Positions 1 through 8,541 of a stretch of 52,569 bases of DNA are shown one piece after another. The translations under genes and the position numbers were made by a program. Positions within the stretch are counted from its first letter, which is position 1, and every line of letters begins with the position of its first letter. The notes below the pieces were generated by a model. It saw nothing but the letters and a program-made list of their open reading frames with translations. It had not been told where the DNA came from and ran no database searches. Source of the stretch: a virus. The stretch is taken from positions 1-52,569 of IMG/VR virus record IMGVR_UViG_3300022918_000016; one strand, 5' to 3'.

Positions 1-130
1 TTACCTTCCGTGGCAGGCGAAGCCCCGAATATAATCTCACTATTAACCTTTGTAGCGCGTGATTTCGTCTTAGAACCGAACACTATACCATCTACCTTAA
101 CTGCGCCCTCTAAACGCATTAAAAACCCTG
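1..130. repeat. Terminal direct repeat, left copy
   Basis: These 130 bases recur at the right end (52440-52569). The only difference is position 127, C here and A at 52566. The primase-helicase reading frame continues across the join in phase, so the contig closes into a circle. The overlap may be a true terminal redundancy or the leftover overlap of an assembler; a mismatch three bases from the contig end favours an assembly or read-end artefact. Confidence 0.95.
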
Positions 131-2711
131 CGTAGTTGTTTTCGTGTTGCGTGCCTGCGAATACTTTAGATATAAATTTTGACGTATCGCTGAATAATAT
201 ATAGTTACCATCTACTCGCATACCGGCGCGTAGCAGCGTTATTTGTGCGAGTGAAACGGTAATTAAATAATCTGCATTTTCTGATCCTGTAGCGACCGAT
301 ATTAATTCTCCAACTGTACGCTGCATTACCCCGGCCTCCGTCTCAACGCGAATATCTGCTTCCATCAACTTATTAATAACCTTAGTCTCATCTTTAGTAC
401 TATCCTGTAGTTTTTCTCCTGACCAATCTTTTTGCCTGATAAATTTACAGGCATCCTCATACGATATTAAATCGTCGTTTTTCAGGCTGTACGCACCGGC
501 TAATAAGATTCCGATTTGGTCGCCTGCACGCTGGCTGTCTAATTCTGCTGCTGCAGCCGTAGAAAACATTTTACTATTTTCTAATATTACGGGCAGCATT
601 TTTATAGAGCGCGATATAAACGCTTGTACATATTCAGGTGTAAATATTTCAGCATACATTTTAAGCGTTTCATTCCATTTTTCGCGCTTATTCTCTGATT
701 TATCTTCGAGCAGTTCCACTACAGTAATCCTGGATATATCTGAACGCTGCGTCAAATTAATTCCTACCGAAGAGAACGCGAACACCGAACGTAAATCGTA
801 CTGGCTGTAACCGCCGTTTGCCGTACCTTTTAAAATAAAACCGCCTTCTGATGTGGAGCTGGCGCGCATTAACTCAATTACAGACTGTCCGCGTTCCTGC
901 GCCTGCTTGCTTTCGCCTTCCATTTCATCAATGATAACGGGGCGCGCATCCATGCCTAAATAACCGCGAATACCTGCAGATGTGGTGTCTGCCTGCGCAT
1001 GCACTCCTATACCCTCTGTAAAACGTTTTACGAACATTTGCAGAACGTGTGATTTACCCGATCCTGATGCGCCAGTAAGCCATAAATGCGACCTCCAATG
1101 TAGCGCACCGCACAACGGAGCTGATACTATCCACCCTGCCAGTAATCGTGAATTTACATCGCGTGCCCAATTCAAACGCTCTAACGTATCAGTTAATAGA
1201 CCTGCACGTTCTTTCGTAAGCGGTTCGGTAACTGAGAATTCTAACGCCTCGCCTGCTTCATAAATATATTTCGATTTATATTTTCCTAACGATTGTATTT
1301 TTCCATCAACAATTAAATGGTCGCCGCAATGAATTACCGGCACGCCGTTATCAATCCATGCACCACGACCACGAATATTTTTAGGATTAAAAATTCCTAT
1401 TTTTTTGCATGCCCATATTAATTTATCGGCGATATCGGTAATATTAAGTTTTCCTTTGGATGGATATTCATGCTCCCAATGATTCAATGGCGCAAGCTGA
1501 AATAAATTATTTACCGATATGCTGCTCGATGATAGTTTAACGATAACGTTACTTTGGAAAACGTAAAAAACATAATGCGCTCCGGAGTTTATATTCTCAA
1601 ATCCCAGGCATTTAAAGTAGGTATTTTCCATAGTATATTTTTCGGTTTTTATGAAAGGTAAAGCAGGTGGTATCTGTTTTAGCTGTAGTGGCTCAGGAAT
1701 AACTGGCGGCTCAGGAACAGAAACGGAAGGTAAAGGTACTTCATTAGGTGGGTATTCCGATATAATAGGTATATCAGAAATATTATTTTCAAAATAAACC
1801 CGTGCTTCAGTCTGGTTCCATGTAGCATCAGCTATATCCCATTTATTAGGGAAATCACGCTGATTATTGATGCGTTTAAAATTCGCCTCCACGCGTTCCA
1901 CGATGCCTTTAACCCGTCTGTATTCTCCTGATTTTTCATTTTTACGCCAGCCCCCAAACATACATACCACACCAGGAACGTCGTTATCTGCCCAGCCGTA
2001 AACATTACGGCCTGCAAGCGGTGTAAAATCCGCCGCACCTATCCCATCTGCGCCACCTATCCATGTAGTGCATACAAATTCAGGAAACAATATAGCGGCT
2101 GCATCGGCAGCTTTCTCGCCCTCAACCAGTAATATATCCCTGTCAGGGTATTTATGGATTAGGTGTAGGTTGTATAGCGGACGCGGCGTATTAAACCCTA
2201 ACGTAGTCCAGCCTGTGTTTTTATGCACGTAAGGGGTTATCGTTTTTGGCGTGGTGCAATCGAAGCGCAAAATATAACCGATAACCTCGCTGGCTGCATT
2301 ATGGTAAATCCAGTACCTATCAGGTTTGCCTAATAGTTTATTATGTACTGTAAAATCAATCACAGGAACGTTAGGTAAGAAATTTTGATCCGGTACAACG
2401 TCGAATAACTCCTGTTTAACTGGCGCAGGTGGTATGTATTTTGGCGCGGTGGTTAATCCGCCTGTAATGATGTTCATGGCTTCTTTCGGGGTAACTGAAT
2501 TGTACCTAACAAAAAAACCCACTACGTCGCCTTTAGCACCGCACGCAAAGCAGTTATAGCATTGGCGTTTAGAATTAACGATCAACGAAGCTCTATCATC
2601 GGTATGAAACGGGCATACGCCTGCCATGTTCTGCCCTTCTTTTTTAAGGGGAATGTGTTTACCTATAACCTCGGCTATATCGTAAGATTGTTTTATTTCA
2701 GCTATAGTCAT
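1..2711 (-). CDS. Primase-helicase (CHC2 zinc finger, TOPRIM, P-loop ATPase), N-terminal 903 codons
   Basis: This is the main part of a 921-residue replication protein whose last residues lie at the other window end (52385-52439). Order of domains: a CHC2-type zinc finger at about residues 33-57 (CPFH and CYNCFACG); a TOPRIM region with VEGEKAAD near 196-203 and GWADND near 239-244; a proline-rich linker; and a P-loop ATPase with Walker A GASGSGKS near 545 and Walker B PVIIDE near 590. It should make primers and unwind DNA at the phage fork; no polymerase gene is present, so the host enzyme is probably recruited. The ATG overlaps the TGA of the nuclease gene upstream (ATGA), implying coupled translation. 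Position 127 gives Gly here and Val in the repeat copy. Confidence 0.93.
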   Translation of the reverse strand, partial: MTIAEIKQSYDIAEVIGKHIPLKKEGQNMAGVCPFHTDDRASLIVNSKRQCYNCFACGAKGDVVGFFVRYNSVTPKEAMNIITGGLTTAPKYIPPAPVKQELFDVVPDQNFLPNVPVIDFTVHNKLLGKPDRYWIYHNAASEVIGYILRFDCTTPKTITPYVHKNTGWTTLGFNTPRPLYNLHLIHKYPDRDILLVEGEKAADAAAILFPEFVCTTWIGGADGIGAADFTPLAGRNVYGWADNDVPGVVCMFGGWRKNEKSGEYRRVKGIVERVEANFKRINNQRDFPNKWDIADATWNQTEARVYFENNISDIPIISEYPPNEVPLPSVSVPEPPVIPEPLQLKQIPPALPFIKTEKYTMENTYFKCLGFENINSGAHYVFYVFQSNVIVKLSSSSISVNNLFQLAPLNHWEHEYPSKGKLNITDIADKLIWACKKIGIFNPKNIRGRGAWIDNGVPVIHCGDHLIVDGKIQSLGKYKSKYIYEAGEALEFSVTEPLTKERAGLLTDTLERLNWARDVNSRLLAGWIVSAPLCGALHWRSHLWLTGASGSGKSHVLQMFVKRFTEGIGVHAQADTTSAGIRGYLGMDARPVIIDEMEGESKQAQERGQSVIELMRASSTSEGGFILKGTANGGYSQYDLRSVFAFSSVGINLTQRSDISRITVVELLEDKSENKREKWNETLKMYAEIFTPEYVQAFISRSIKMLPVILENSKMFSTAAAAELDSQRAGDQIGILLAGAYSLKNDDLISYEDACKFIRQKDWSGEKLQDSTKDETKVINKLMEADIRVETEAGVMQRTVGELISVATGSENADYLITVSLAQITLLRAGMRVDGNYILFSDTSKFISKVFAGTQHENNYAGFLMRLEGAVKVDGIVFGSKTKSRATKVNSEIIFGASPATEG

Positions 2712-3121
2712 AACCCTACTCCTTTCAAAGCCTCATCAGAATTACGGGCAATGAAACCCCTGCCTCCTGATTCGTTCAATACGTTAATAAATGCAATCTG
2801 TTCTTTTGTGGCTCGTCCTGATGCGTTTTTAACCTCACAGCCTACGAACACGGCTATTTTAGTGCCTACCATTTCAGTAGTTACCGTAATGGTTTTCCAG
2901 CCTATTAAATCGCTGCTCCCTACACATAACCCGGCATGTAAAATGCGGGCGTTTTGAATTAAAACATCGCCTGCCTGTACATTAACCGTTTGGCGCGTAG
3001 TGAATTTTTTTGAAGCTCCGATCCACGCTACGCCCTGGTTGTTTCTGAATATTTTAACTCCGGCTTTAGATAACGCTAACTGGATTAGGCGCATTATATT
3101 GGATTCTGTTTTATGTTCCAT
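2708..3121 (-). CDS. VRR-NUC domain nuclease
   Basis: A 137-residue PD-(D/E)xK-type nuclease. Near the N-terminus are the FRNNQG turn and then GSSDLIGW, which holds the catalytic Asp; EVKNASGR supplies the Glu and Lys; and KEQIAFINVLNESGGRG matches the family C-terminus. Phage VRR-NUC proteins cut branched DNA or flaps and often sit beside replication genes, as here. It overlaps its downstream neighbour, the primase-helicase, by ATGA and its upstream neighbour by about 10 bases, so the three are one translational unit. Family is clear; the exact substrate is not. Confidence 0.85.
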   Translation of the reverse strand: MEHKTESNIMRLIQLALSKAGVKIFRNNQGVAWIGASKKFTTRQTVNVQAGDVLIQNARILHAGLCVGSSDLIGWKTITVTTEMVGTKIAVFVGCEVKNASGRATKEQIAFINVLNESGGRGFIARNSDEALKGVGL

Positions 3122-3596
3122 AGATAAGGTTTTTGGCGGTTTGGGTTAATATTAATTCGTATCTATAGGAAATATCTTCAACTGTTTTGAAATTCCAGAT
3201 AAAGTAATCTGGTTGCGCTTTGTATATGCAAATCTGTTGGGTATTATTCGGTTTTATAATTTGAAATGATCCGCCCGGGTTAAATATATACTCCAGAACA
3301 AAGCCTTCAAACAAAACATTTTCTTTAGCTTTATTATAGATATGTAAATCATCAAAATAAACTTTGCATTCTCCTGATTCATTGAATGGTTTTGATGCGT
3401 AGTCAGATTTTAAGGGTTCTTCCGTGACTTCGCCATCTGAATTTACAGGCACAAACATTCCAAGCGTGAGCGGCTGTTTTAGAAATTCTGCGTATTTCAA
3501 TATCGCTTCATATTTACTATCTATATCCCAGTATTTTAAACTATCTATTTCGGCTACAAAATCCACCATCGGTATTAATTTTTCTATATCTGTCAT
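3111..3596 (-). CDS. Hypothetical protein, 161 aa
   Basis: I do not recognise this protein. A start at 3635 would extend into the exonuclease gene; the ATG at 3596 (MTDIEKLIPMV) lies just after that gene's stop and is preferred. It is mixed alpha/beta in composition and aromatic-rich in the second half, with no signal peptide or membrane segment. It lies between the DEDDh exonuclease and the VRR-NUC nuclease, so it may be an accessory to phage DNA metabolism; that is only context. Confidence 0.75.
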   Translation of the reverse strand: MTDIEKLIPMVDFVAEIDSLKYWDIDSKYEAILKYAEFLKQPLTLGMFVPVNSDGEVTEEPLKSDYASKPFNESGECKVYFDDLHIYNKAKENVLFEGFVLEYIFNPGGSFQIIKPNNTQQICIYKAQPDYFIWNFKTVEDISYRYELILTQTAKNLIYGT

Positions 3597-3600
3597 AATC

Positions 3601-4155
3601 TTAAATTTTAAATATTCCCCTCTTATATAACTCATAAACTATCTCTGCTTCAAAATACGCATCATCAGCGCCTCTGTGTTTTTCGATATAACCTACGTCG
3701 CCGAATAAAAATTTATGACACTCCTCGACGTTCGGCCATTTCCAACCGTAACCGGCTTTCTTGGGTATTTTACATATTTCAGTACTTAATTTCATAGGGC
3801 AGGCTAATTTCTTAGGAAAAATAAAACCCCTGGATTCTAAAAAATTAAAATCAAACGCATTATTGAATGCCGTTGCGCCTAATTGATAACTATTAACTAT
3901 ATCCTGAATTTCTGCCTGTACATGAATTAACTGAGGACTACGCTGTATTTCCGCTACCGTTAAATCTGAATTATTTACTATCCATGATTTTTCAACGTGT
4001 TCGCGAGTTATGGGGCGTTCATGGCAAACCTTATCGAAAATTATTTTACGTTCTCCTGTATTCAGGTTAAGGTCTACCATACCTACTTCAACTATTTTAC
4101 CGTTACGGGCTTGGAAGTCGGTTGTCTCTATGTCGATTATTAGGATGTTACTCAT
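3601..4155 (-). CDS. DnaQ-like 3'-5' exonuclease (DEDDh)
   Basis: A 184-residue stand-alone exonuclease of the RNase T/DnaQ superfamily. Exo I is IIDIETTDF at residues 6-14 (Asp8, Glu10), Exo II is AFNNAFDFNFL near 100, and Exo III is HRGADDAYFEA near 160 with the His of the DEDDh subclass. It should remove 3' nucleotides from DNA or RNA with two metal ions. With no phage polymerase present, a proofreading partner is not evident; a role in recombination or RNA turnover is as likely. It overlaps the upstream methyltransferase-like gene by 8 bases. Confidence 0.9.
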   Translation of the reverse strand: MSNILIIDIETTDFQARNGKIVEVGMVDLNLNTGERKIIFDKVCHERPITREHVEKSWIVNNSDLTVAEIQRSPQLIHVQAEIQDIVNSYQLGATAFNNAFDFNFLESRGFIFPKKLACPMKLSTEICKIPKKAGYGWKWPNVEECHKFLFGDVGYIEKHRGADDAYFEAEIVYELYKRGIFKI

Positions 4156-4774
4156 GTCGTACCGATTTTAATATTTCAACGCATAATTCTGCCGGTATTT
4201 TACTTCTGTTGTAAGCACCTTTCTTGCCCTGAGTGCCAGTTTTACTTCCTCTTGGCGCGCTTTCGTGATGGCAATTTTTATTTCCATTATGGCACATAGG
4301 GCGAGGAATCCACGTATCTGAATTAGTCCATATATCAGTTGGTTTAGCTCTTGTATCCCCATAAGCGCAGTACCATACTGTATGCCTTTTAAAATCCTGC
4401 ATGAACGGCATTTTACGCATCATTCCGCGAGGGTTCTCTATAAAGAACACCATTTTAGGATTAAGCTTCAAAAAGTCATTAATCAGTTCTATGAAGTTAA
4501 TATTTACAGCATCGCATTTCTTTGCATAATCGCTTTTAGGTTCTGTTCCGTTTCGGTGGTGGCTAATTGCTGCTATTGTATATGTAGTGCAATCAGGAGA
4601 AGCCCACACTACGTCCGGGATAAAAGGAACATCAAACATGTTCATTTCTTCTATATCTATAGCTAAATTTATATTTTCGTAAGGATGCCAATCCACAGAG
4701 AAAACATCAAAACCTAATTTATCAGCTTCGTTCCCAACTGACCTGCTGCCTGCGAATAACTCTAATAGTTTCAT
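4148..4774 (-). CDS. Compact DNA cytosine-5 methyltransferase-like protein
   Basis: 208 residues. Visible motifs: motif I LLELFAGSRSVG at 3-14 for AdoMet binding, motif IV SPDC (the usual form is PPC, catalytic Cys kept), and motif VI FFIENPRG (ENP in place of ENV). It is far shorter than bacterial Dcm enzymes, and I see no room for a normal target recognition domain. The likely role is modifying phage DNA against host restriction, but SPDC and the small size leave activity uncertain. A second protein of equal length and the same superfamily is at 26573-27199. Confidence 0.8.
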   Translation of the reverse strand: MKLLELFAGSRSVGNEADKLGFDVFSVDWHPYENINLAIDIEEMNMFDVPFIPDVVWASPDCTTYTIAAISHHRNGTEPKSDYAKKCDAVNINFIELINDFLKLNPKMVFFIENPRGMMRKMPFMQDFKRHTVWYCAYGDTRAKPTDIWTNSDTWIPRPMCHNGNKNCHHESAPRGSKTGTQGKKGAYNRSKIPAELCVEILKSVRHE

Positions 4775-4776
4775 AA

Positions 4777-4959
4777 TTACTTATCTCTTAAATTTTTATT
4801 TATAATCCTCAGCATTTCAGTATCGTGATCGTGCTGCCTGCATCGTAATCGGTATTTTTTAGCAGCGTAAAATAATATTACAATAATAATCAGCCATAAT
4901 ATCACACCGCTGAATATCAGTAAACGCCAGTACCATTGTAGGTCGTTTAGGTTTGTCAT
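4777..4959 (-). CDS. Small single-pass membrane protein
   Basis: 60 residues: a short polar N-terminus, one hydrophobic segment at about 11-33 (LLIFSGVILWLIIIVILFY) and a basic tail, predicting an inner-membrane protein with its C-terminus in the cytoplasm. It begins just upstream of the methyltransferase-like gene in the same operon. No known family. Confidence 0.65.
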   Translation of the reverse strand: MTNLNDLQWYWRLLIFSGVILWLIIIVILFYAAKKYRLRCRQHDHDTEMLRIINKNLRDK

Positions 4960-4965
4960 AATTTA

Positions 4966-5136
4966 TTATTTTAAAATAACCTCTTTATCATTGTCTAAAA
5001 TTAACTCCTTGCATTTTCCGTAAACGATATAGACTTTACCGGGTATTAAATTAAGGTCTATCTGTTTTATAAATCTAAATTTAGAGCTGCCTTTGACTCT
5101 GAATTCATTTCCTTGTTCTAATTCTTTCGCTGTCAT
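4966..5136 (-). CDS. Small hypothetical protein, 56 aa
   Basis: An ATG at 5136 (MTAKELEQGNEFRVKGSS) opens a 56-codon frame ending at TAA 4966, filling the gap between two operon genes with no spare sequence. The fold is probably a small beta barrel, judging from alternating hydrophobic residues (KFRFIKQI, KVYIVYG). No function assigned. Confidence 0.65.
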   Translation of the reverse strand: MTAKELEQGNEFRVKGSSKFRFIKQIDLNLIPGKVYIVYGKCKELILDNDKEVILK

Positions 5137-5139
5137 AAT

Positions 5140-5574
5140 TTAAAATAATATTTCGCCCTCATTAGGCTCTGTTAATAATTTATCTATCTCGTGGTATTTT
5201 TCAATATTTTCAGTCATGCTTAATAACTGAATATTCCAAATGTGATAGCCGTATTTATTATTTATCCGGTCAACGGTGTATCGGTAGCCGCGCATCCCCT
5301 TATTAATAATATATCCTGTCTGCTCACAAAACAATCGGAACTCAATTAAAGTAATTGTAAATTCCTTTTTACGGGTTAATGCCTTCTGTCTGAAATTAGC
5401 ATATCGGTTATACACCGGGTCTATAATTCGCCTGTACCTATGGTAGTGTTTATGGCATAATCCGCGCTTCTTAGCACACGGTTTATTACGGCATGAAATA
5501 GCACAGCAATATACGCCGTCTTTCTTTTTGTTTTGTGAAATTTGGAATAATATTTTTTTAGGTACGAAAACCAT
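5140..5574 (-). CDS. HNH endonuclease-like protein
   Basis: 144 residues. The N-terminal half has paired metal-ligand candidates (CCAISCRNKPCAKKRGLCHKH), and the C-terminal half has YTVDRINNKYGYHIWNIQLL, the DRI-(N)-GY-(N) pattern of phage HNH proteins, followed by a conserved-looking TENIEK. It may be a freestanding homing-type nicking enzyme or a recombination nuclease. Its start overlaps the end of the small HTH gene upstream by 17 bases. Confidence 0.65.
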   Translation of the reverse strand: MVFVPKKILFQISQNKKKDGVYCCAISCRNKPCAKKRGLCHKHYHRYRRIIDPVYNRYANFRQKALTRKKEFTITLIEFRLFCEQTGYIINKGMRGYRYTVDRINNKYGYHIWNIQLLSMTENIEKYHEIDKLLTEPNEGEILF

Positions 5575-5734
5575 GTTTCAGCGTTTTAATATACCTGTCC
5601 AAACATTTTTCAACCTGTAGCGATGTTACGCCTGTAGCCTCAGCTACCTGAGCTGATTTATTTTCGATATGTGTGCGCCAGTAATTTATAATTTCCTGTT
5701 CTTTTTCTTCGGATAATCTTGTTGGGTAAGCCAT
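5558..5734 (-). CDS. Small helix-turn-helix protein, 58 aa
   Basis: ATG at 5734 gives MAYPTRLSEEKEQEIINYW, then a likely helix-turn-helix (SAQVAEATGVTSLQVEKCL at about 28-46) and a basic end. It closes the gap between the helicase and HNH genes and stops inside the HNH gene. It is probably a small DNA-binding protein; targets are unknown. Confidence 0.6.
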   Translation of the reverse strand: MAYPTRLSEEKEQEIINYWRTHIENKSAQVAEATGVTSLQVEKCLDRYIKTLKHGFRT

Positions 5735-5737
5735 AAT

Positions 5738-7321
5738 TTAAAATTCTAAATCGTTACTGAATTCGTGTTCCATGTCCTGATTTACTGGTTCATGCTCAGG
5801 TTCTGCAACCACATCAATAATTACAGGCATCGGTGGCATTAGTTTTTCTCGCTTCTTAGCTTTAAGCATGTACTGAATGGTTGCCCATTTTGGATCGTAA
5901 CCGCGTTCTTTCGATATTTTTACCAATTCCTCTAACGTACTGGCGCGCCCAACCTCCTGCCGCTTCTGCTTCTTTAATATATCAACCTCGGTAATCTCCT
6001 GCAACTTTCCTTCTACCTGCTTAGGCGTGGTATCGCGTATCGGATATATATGTCCACATTCCGGACAAACGGGCGCAGGCTCGTGTACCGCAAAGCAACT
6101 CAAACATTGCGTAACTCTTACCGCGGTTTCCTGTTTTTTAGCACTGCGTTTTTTGCGTTCGCCTTCTAGTGTCCATTCTTGAATATCGGTCGGTAATCCA
6201 TGACGCTGAGTGTTGTTTACGTGATCTAAAATTATAGCGTAAGGTTTCTCGGATGCAGCGATTGCAGCTAAACGCCCTGCTTGCGTTTTTAAATCGTAAC
6301 CATCAGCATATACAGGTCTTAAAACCCTACCGCGCTGCTGCATATTAAGCGTTTTACTTTGTGTTGGGCGCAACTCTATAGCACAGGTCGCTCTTGGTAT
6401 ATCTGTTCCTTCTGATATTAACTCACACGATGTTAAACCCTGAACTTCGCCTGTAGCTAAACCATTGATGAGCCATTCGCGTTTATCATCATCAGTATTA
6501 CCGTCGATAGAATAGAACTTATGACCAGAGTCTCTAAATTCCTGCGCTACATGTTCTGCGTGCGCAACGGTAACACAAAATACAATTGTAGGCACTCCGT
6601 TACATAATTCCTCATAATGCTGCACCGCACTACCGGTAATTTTAGGTTTATCGACTAAATCCGAAAGTTGCTGTTTATTGTAATCCGAACCTGACTTATC
6701 AACGCCGGACAAATCTAAATATTCAGGAGTTCCGTAAACTTTTGGATATACCAAATATCCCTGCTCCATTAGCCACTTAGCTTGTGGCCCCATTATTAGT
6801 TTACTAAAATGCCCACCGTAATCAATACCCAACCCCTGACCGTCCGAACGGGTTGGTGTGGCAGTTACGCCTATAATCCGTAATTTTGAATTTTGTTCTT
6901 TAAAGAAATCAATTATTTTAGTATACGATTTAGCATTACTGTGATGGCATTCGTCAATTATTATAAAATCAGGTATCCAGTTTATTGAAGCGAAATAATT
7001 TAATCTTCCAACTATTGTACCAACGCTTGCGACCTGGATGTTGGTTTGAAAATTTGGCGTATACAATGAATTAACCATACCATGCTCCACTTCGAATTTA
7101 AGCAGGGCTTTTGAGGTTTGGCGTAGTAATTCTATACGGTGGACTAAAATAATACCTTTAGAGCCTTTTAAATTAGCCTTAAGAGAAATATATGTAAATA
7201 GCACAGTTTTGCCAGAACCTGTTGGGCTTACGTATAAAACTTCGTTGCATGATTCCTTAAAAGCCTGCGTAATATCTGTTAAACCATCTTCTTGATAGTC
7301 TCGCGGGGTTAAGGCTATCAT
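5738..7321 (-). CDS. SF2 DNA helicase (DEAD/DEAH family)
   Basis: 527 residues. Motif I SPTGSGKT at 32-39, motif II DECH at 123-126, motif III TAT at 153-155, and a helicase C domain including QQRGRVLRP (motif VI). A C-terminal zinc-ribbon-like element follows (CLSC and CPEC around 415-440), then an acidic tail. Similar phage proteins are ATP-driven duplex or branch translocases used in replication and recombination. The operon pairing with primase, exonuclease and VRR-NUC nuclease fits that role. Confidence 0.92.
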   Translation of the reverse strand: MIALTPRDYQEDGLTDITQAFKESCNEVLYVSPTGSGKTVLFTYISLKANLKGSKGIILVHRIELLRQTSKALLKFEVEHGMVNSLYTPNFQTNIQVASVGTIVGRLNYFASINWIPDFIIIDECHHSNAKSYTKIIDFFKEQNSKLRIIGVTATPTRSDGQGLGIDYGGHFSKLIMGPQAKWLMEQGYLVYPKVYGTPEYLDLSGVDKSGSDYNKQQLSDLVDKPKITGSAVQHYEELCNGVPTIVFCVTVAHAEHVAQEFRDSGHKFYSIDGNTDDDKREWLINGLATGEVQGLTSCELISEGTDIPRATCAIELRPTQSKTLNMQQRGRVLRPVYADGYDLKTQAGRLAAIAASEKPYAIILDHVNNTQRHGLPTDIQEWTLEGERKKRSAKKQETAVRVTQCLSCFAVHEPAPVCPECGHIYPIRDTTPKQVEGKLQEITEVDILKKQKRQEVGRASTLEELVKISKERGYDPKWATIQYMLKAKKREKLMPPMPVIIDVVAEPEHEPVNQDMEHEFSNDLEF

Positions 7322-7325
7322 AATA

Positions 7326-7763
7326 TTAAAAATTAATAGTTAGTTCTTTACCTGTGAGTGCGTGATATATATTTTGTAGCCTATGAACGAATAAAAATTT
7401 ATCATAATCATAGTTATGTAAACATATTAAGTCATTAATAGTTTTACCGTCATCAACTAATTCTTGTATAAAAAGCATTTCATTTGGATTCCCAACGCAT
7501 CCTATTGATAATTGACGATTCCTTCCAACATCTTTAATTAAACTGTTACTTATAGTAAAATGAGGTATTTTTTCAAACCCAGCCTTCAATAAAATATCTT
7601 CGGTTATTGGTATTCCTGTAAATTGAAATAAATCAATCCATTCCGTTTCTTCAGTTTTAGGTATATACACTACTACACCTTGTTCGTCAATTTCTTTTAC
7701 ATGACTTACTAATCCATCGAAATCTATACAATTCCCTCTACGCAATTCATTCGCCTGTATCAT
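7326..7763 (-). CDS. Bacteroidetes phage conserved hypothetical protein, 145 aa
   Basis: It opens with MIQANELRRGN and ends with FVHRLQNIYHALTGKEL, the two signatures I recall from a family widespread in Bacteroidetes phages and prophages but without a known function. The central part (FQFTGIPITEDILLKAGFEK) also fits that family. The ATG overlaps the TGA of the HTH gene upstream (ATGA). Confidence 0.8.
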   Translation of the reverse strand: MIQANELRRGNCIDFDGLVSHVKEIDEQGVVVYIPKTEETEWIDLFQFTGIPITEDILLKAGFEKIPHFTISNSLIKDVGRNRQLSIGCVGNPNEMLFIQELVDDGKTINDLICLHNYDYDKFLFVHRLQNIYHALTGKELTINF

Positions 7764-7960
7764 AAACTTTCAGATTTACTGGCAGCCAATGCCGTGATGG
7801 TTTCTTTAATTTTGTCGTAGGTCTGGAATGCTTTTGGATCTTCCTCCCAGTTCTGCATCGTCGCATAAGGTATTTTAGCCTCTCGCAATACTTCTGCGGG
7901 TTTTAGTCCGTTTTCGTCGCACAAACGAACTATCTCTTGTTTTCGTGTTTCTTTTTGCAT
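7760..7960 (-). CDS. Small helix-turn-helix protein, 66 aa
   Basis: The segment EIVRLCDENGLKPAEVLREA and then IPYATMQNWEEDP reads as a helix-turn-helix of the Cro or transposase-like type, with Trp in the recognition helix. It is the second gene behind the divergent promoter at 8239, a good place for a regulator of the two divergent early operons. That regulatory role is inference. Confidence 0.65.
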   Translation of the reverse strand: MQKETRKQEIVRLCDENGLKPAEVLREAKIPYATMQNWEEDPKAFQTYDKIKETITALAASKSESL

Positions 7961-7969
7961 GGTTTATAT

Positions 7970-8215
7970 TTAAAAAGGTAAATGTGTAATTTTGTCTTTC
8001 GTAATCTCTTGTAACGAATTATATAAATCCTCTTTTGTGTTAAAAACACCTGTATCATTTATAGTTGCTACAGACCCTCCGTTAACAACGAATTCATAAG
8101 TGGTTCTTGAATAAGTTTCTGTTTGCTCAAATTTTACTTTATTTATAGGCAGGAAATAAAGTTCATTATTGTGCAGAAAAAACACAGTGTCTTTTGGTTT
8201 TCTTAAATTTTGCAT
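7970..8215 (-). CDS. Hypothetical protein, 81 aa; first gene of the left operon
   Basis: Strand-rich small protein (DTVFFLHNNELYFLPINKV) with no motif I recognise. It starts about 24 bases after the -7 box at 8239-8246 and leads the minus-strand DNA-metabolism operon. Confidence 0.7.
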   Translation of the reverse strand: MQNLRKPKDTVFFLHNNELYFLPINKVKFEQTETYSRTTYEFVVNGGSVATINDTGVFNTKEDLYNSLQEITKDKITHLPF

Positions 8216-8238
8216 TTTTATAAATTATTTTGATACCG

Positions 8239-8246
8239 CAAATATA
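8239..8246 (-). promoter_or_regulatory. Promoter -7 box, left DNA-metabolism operon
   Basis: On the minus strand this reads TATATTTG, matching the Bacteroidetes -7 consensus TAnnTTTG. No TTTG lies at the ideal distance upstream; the region above it is a long A/T tract. It is placed to drive 8215 and the genes beyond, down to the primase. Confidence 0.6.
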
Positions 8247-8294
8247 ATACATTAATTTTAATGAAAAATATTTTTTTATTCAAAATGTTAGTTG

Positions 8295-8302
8295 TAGGTT
8301 TG
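8295..8302 (+). promoter_or_regulatory. Promoter -7 box, rightward early operon
   Basis: TAGGTTTG matches TAnnTTTG exactly and sits 20 bases before the ATG at 8323. With the box at 8239 it makes a divergent pair in the roughly 107-base gap between the two early operons. Confidence 0.6.
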
Positions 8303-8322
8303 CTGAACTAAAAATAGAAATT

Positions 8323-8538
8323 ATGACACCAACCGAAAAATTAATAATACTTAAAGAGTATGAGAACTTAGGCTTAGATACTGAGTTTGTAGAATCTATA
8401 ATGGATGACAGGGGTTTTATACCTGAACACGAATGGGAAGAATTTAATCCTTATTTGCATGAGTGGGATATGGAATGTTCTTTCGGTGTTACTAAATTCA
8501 GGCCAGTAAACATTTATCCGAAACTTAAATCTTTGTAA
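8323..8538 (+). CDS. Small acidic hypothetical protein, 71 aa
   Basis: Highly acidic and aromatic (FIPEHEWEEFNPYLHEWDME). It is the first gene of the rightward early operon, the usual place for host-takeover or DNA-mimic proteins, but nothing in the sequence proves such a role. Its first 17 coding bases nearly match those of the next gene. Confidence 0.65.
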   Translation: MTPTEKLIILKEYENLGLDTEFVESIMDDRGFIPEHEWEEFNPYLHEWDMECSFGVTKFRPVNIYPKLKSL

Positions 8539-8541
8539 CCG

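Noticed and set aside
982-1263. Plus-strand reading frame opposite the primase-helicase gene
   Set aside because: It lies wholly antisense to the ATPase domain, has a Cys/Ser/Pro-rich composition typical of antisense frames, and has no promoter. The same holds for 2562-2957, 3424-3630, 24469-24714, 43933-44277 and 49765-50295.
4168-4362. Second minus-strand frame inside the methyltransferase-like gene
   Set aside because: It is fully inside a gene with clear motifs and shows no motif or coupling signal.
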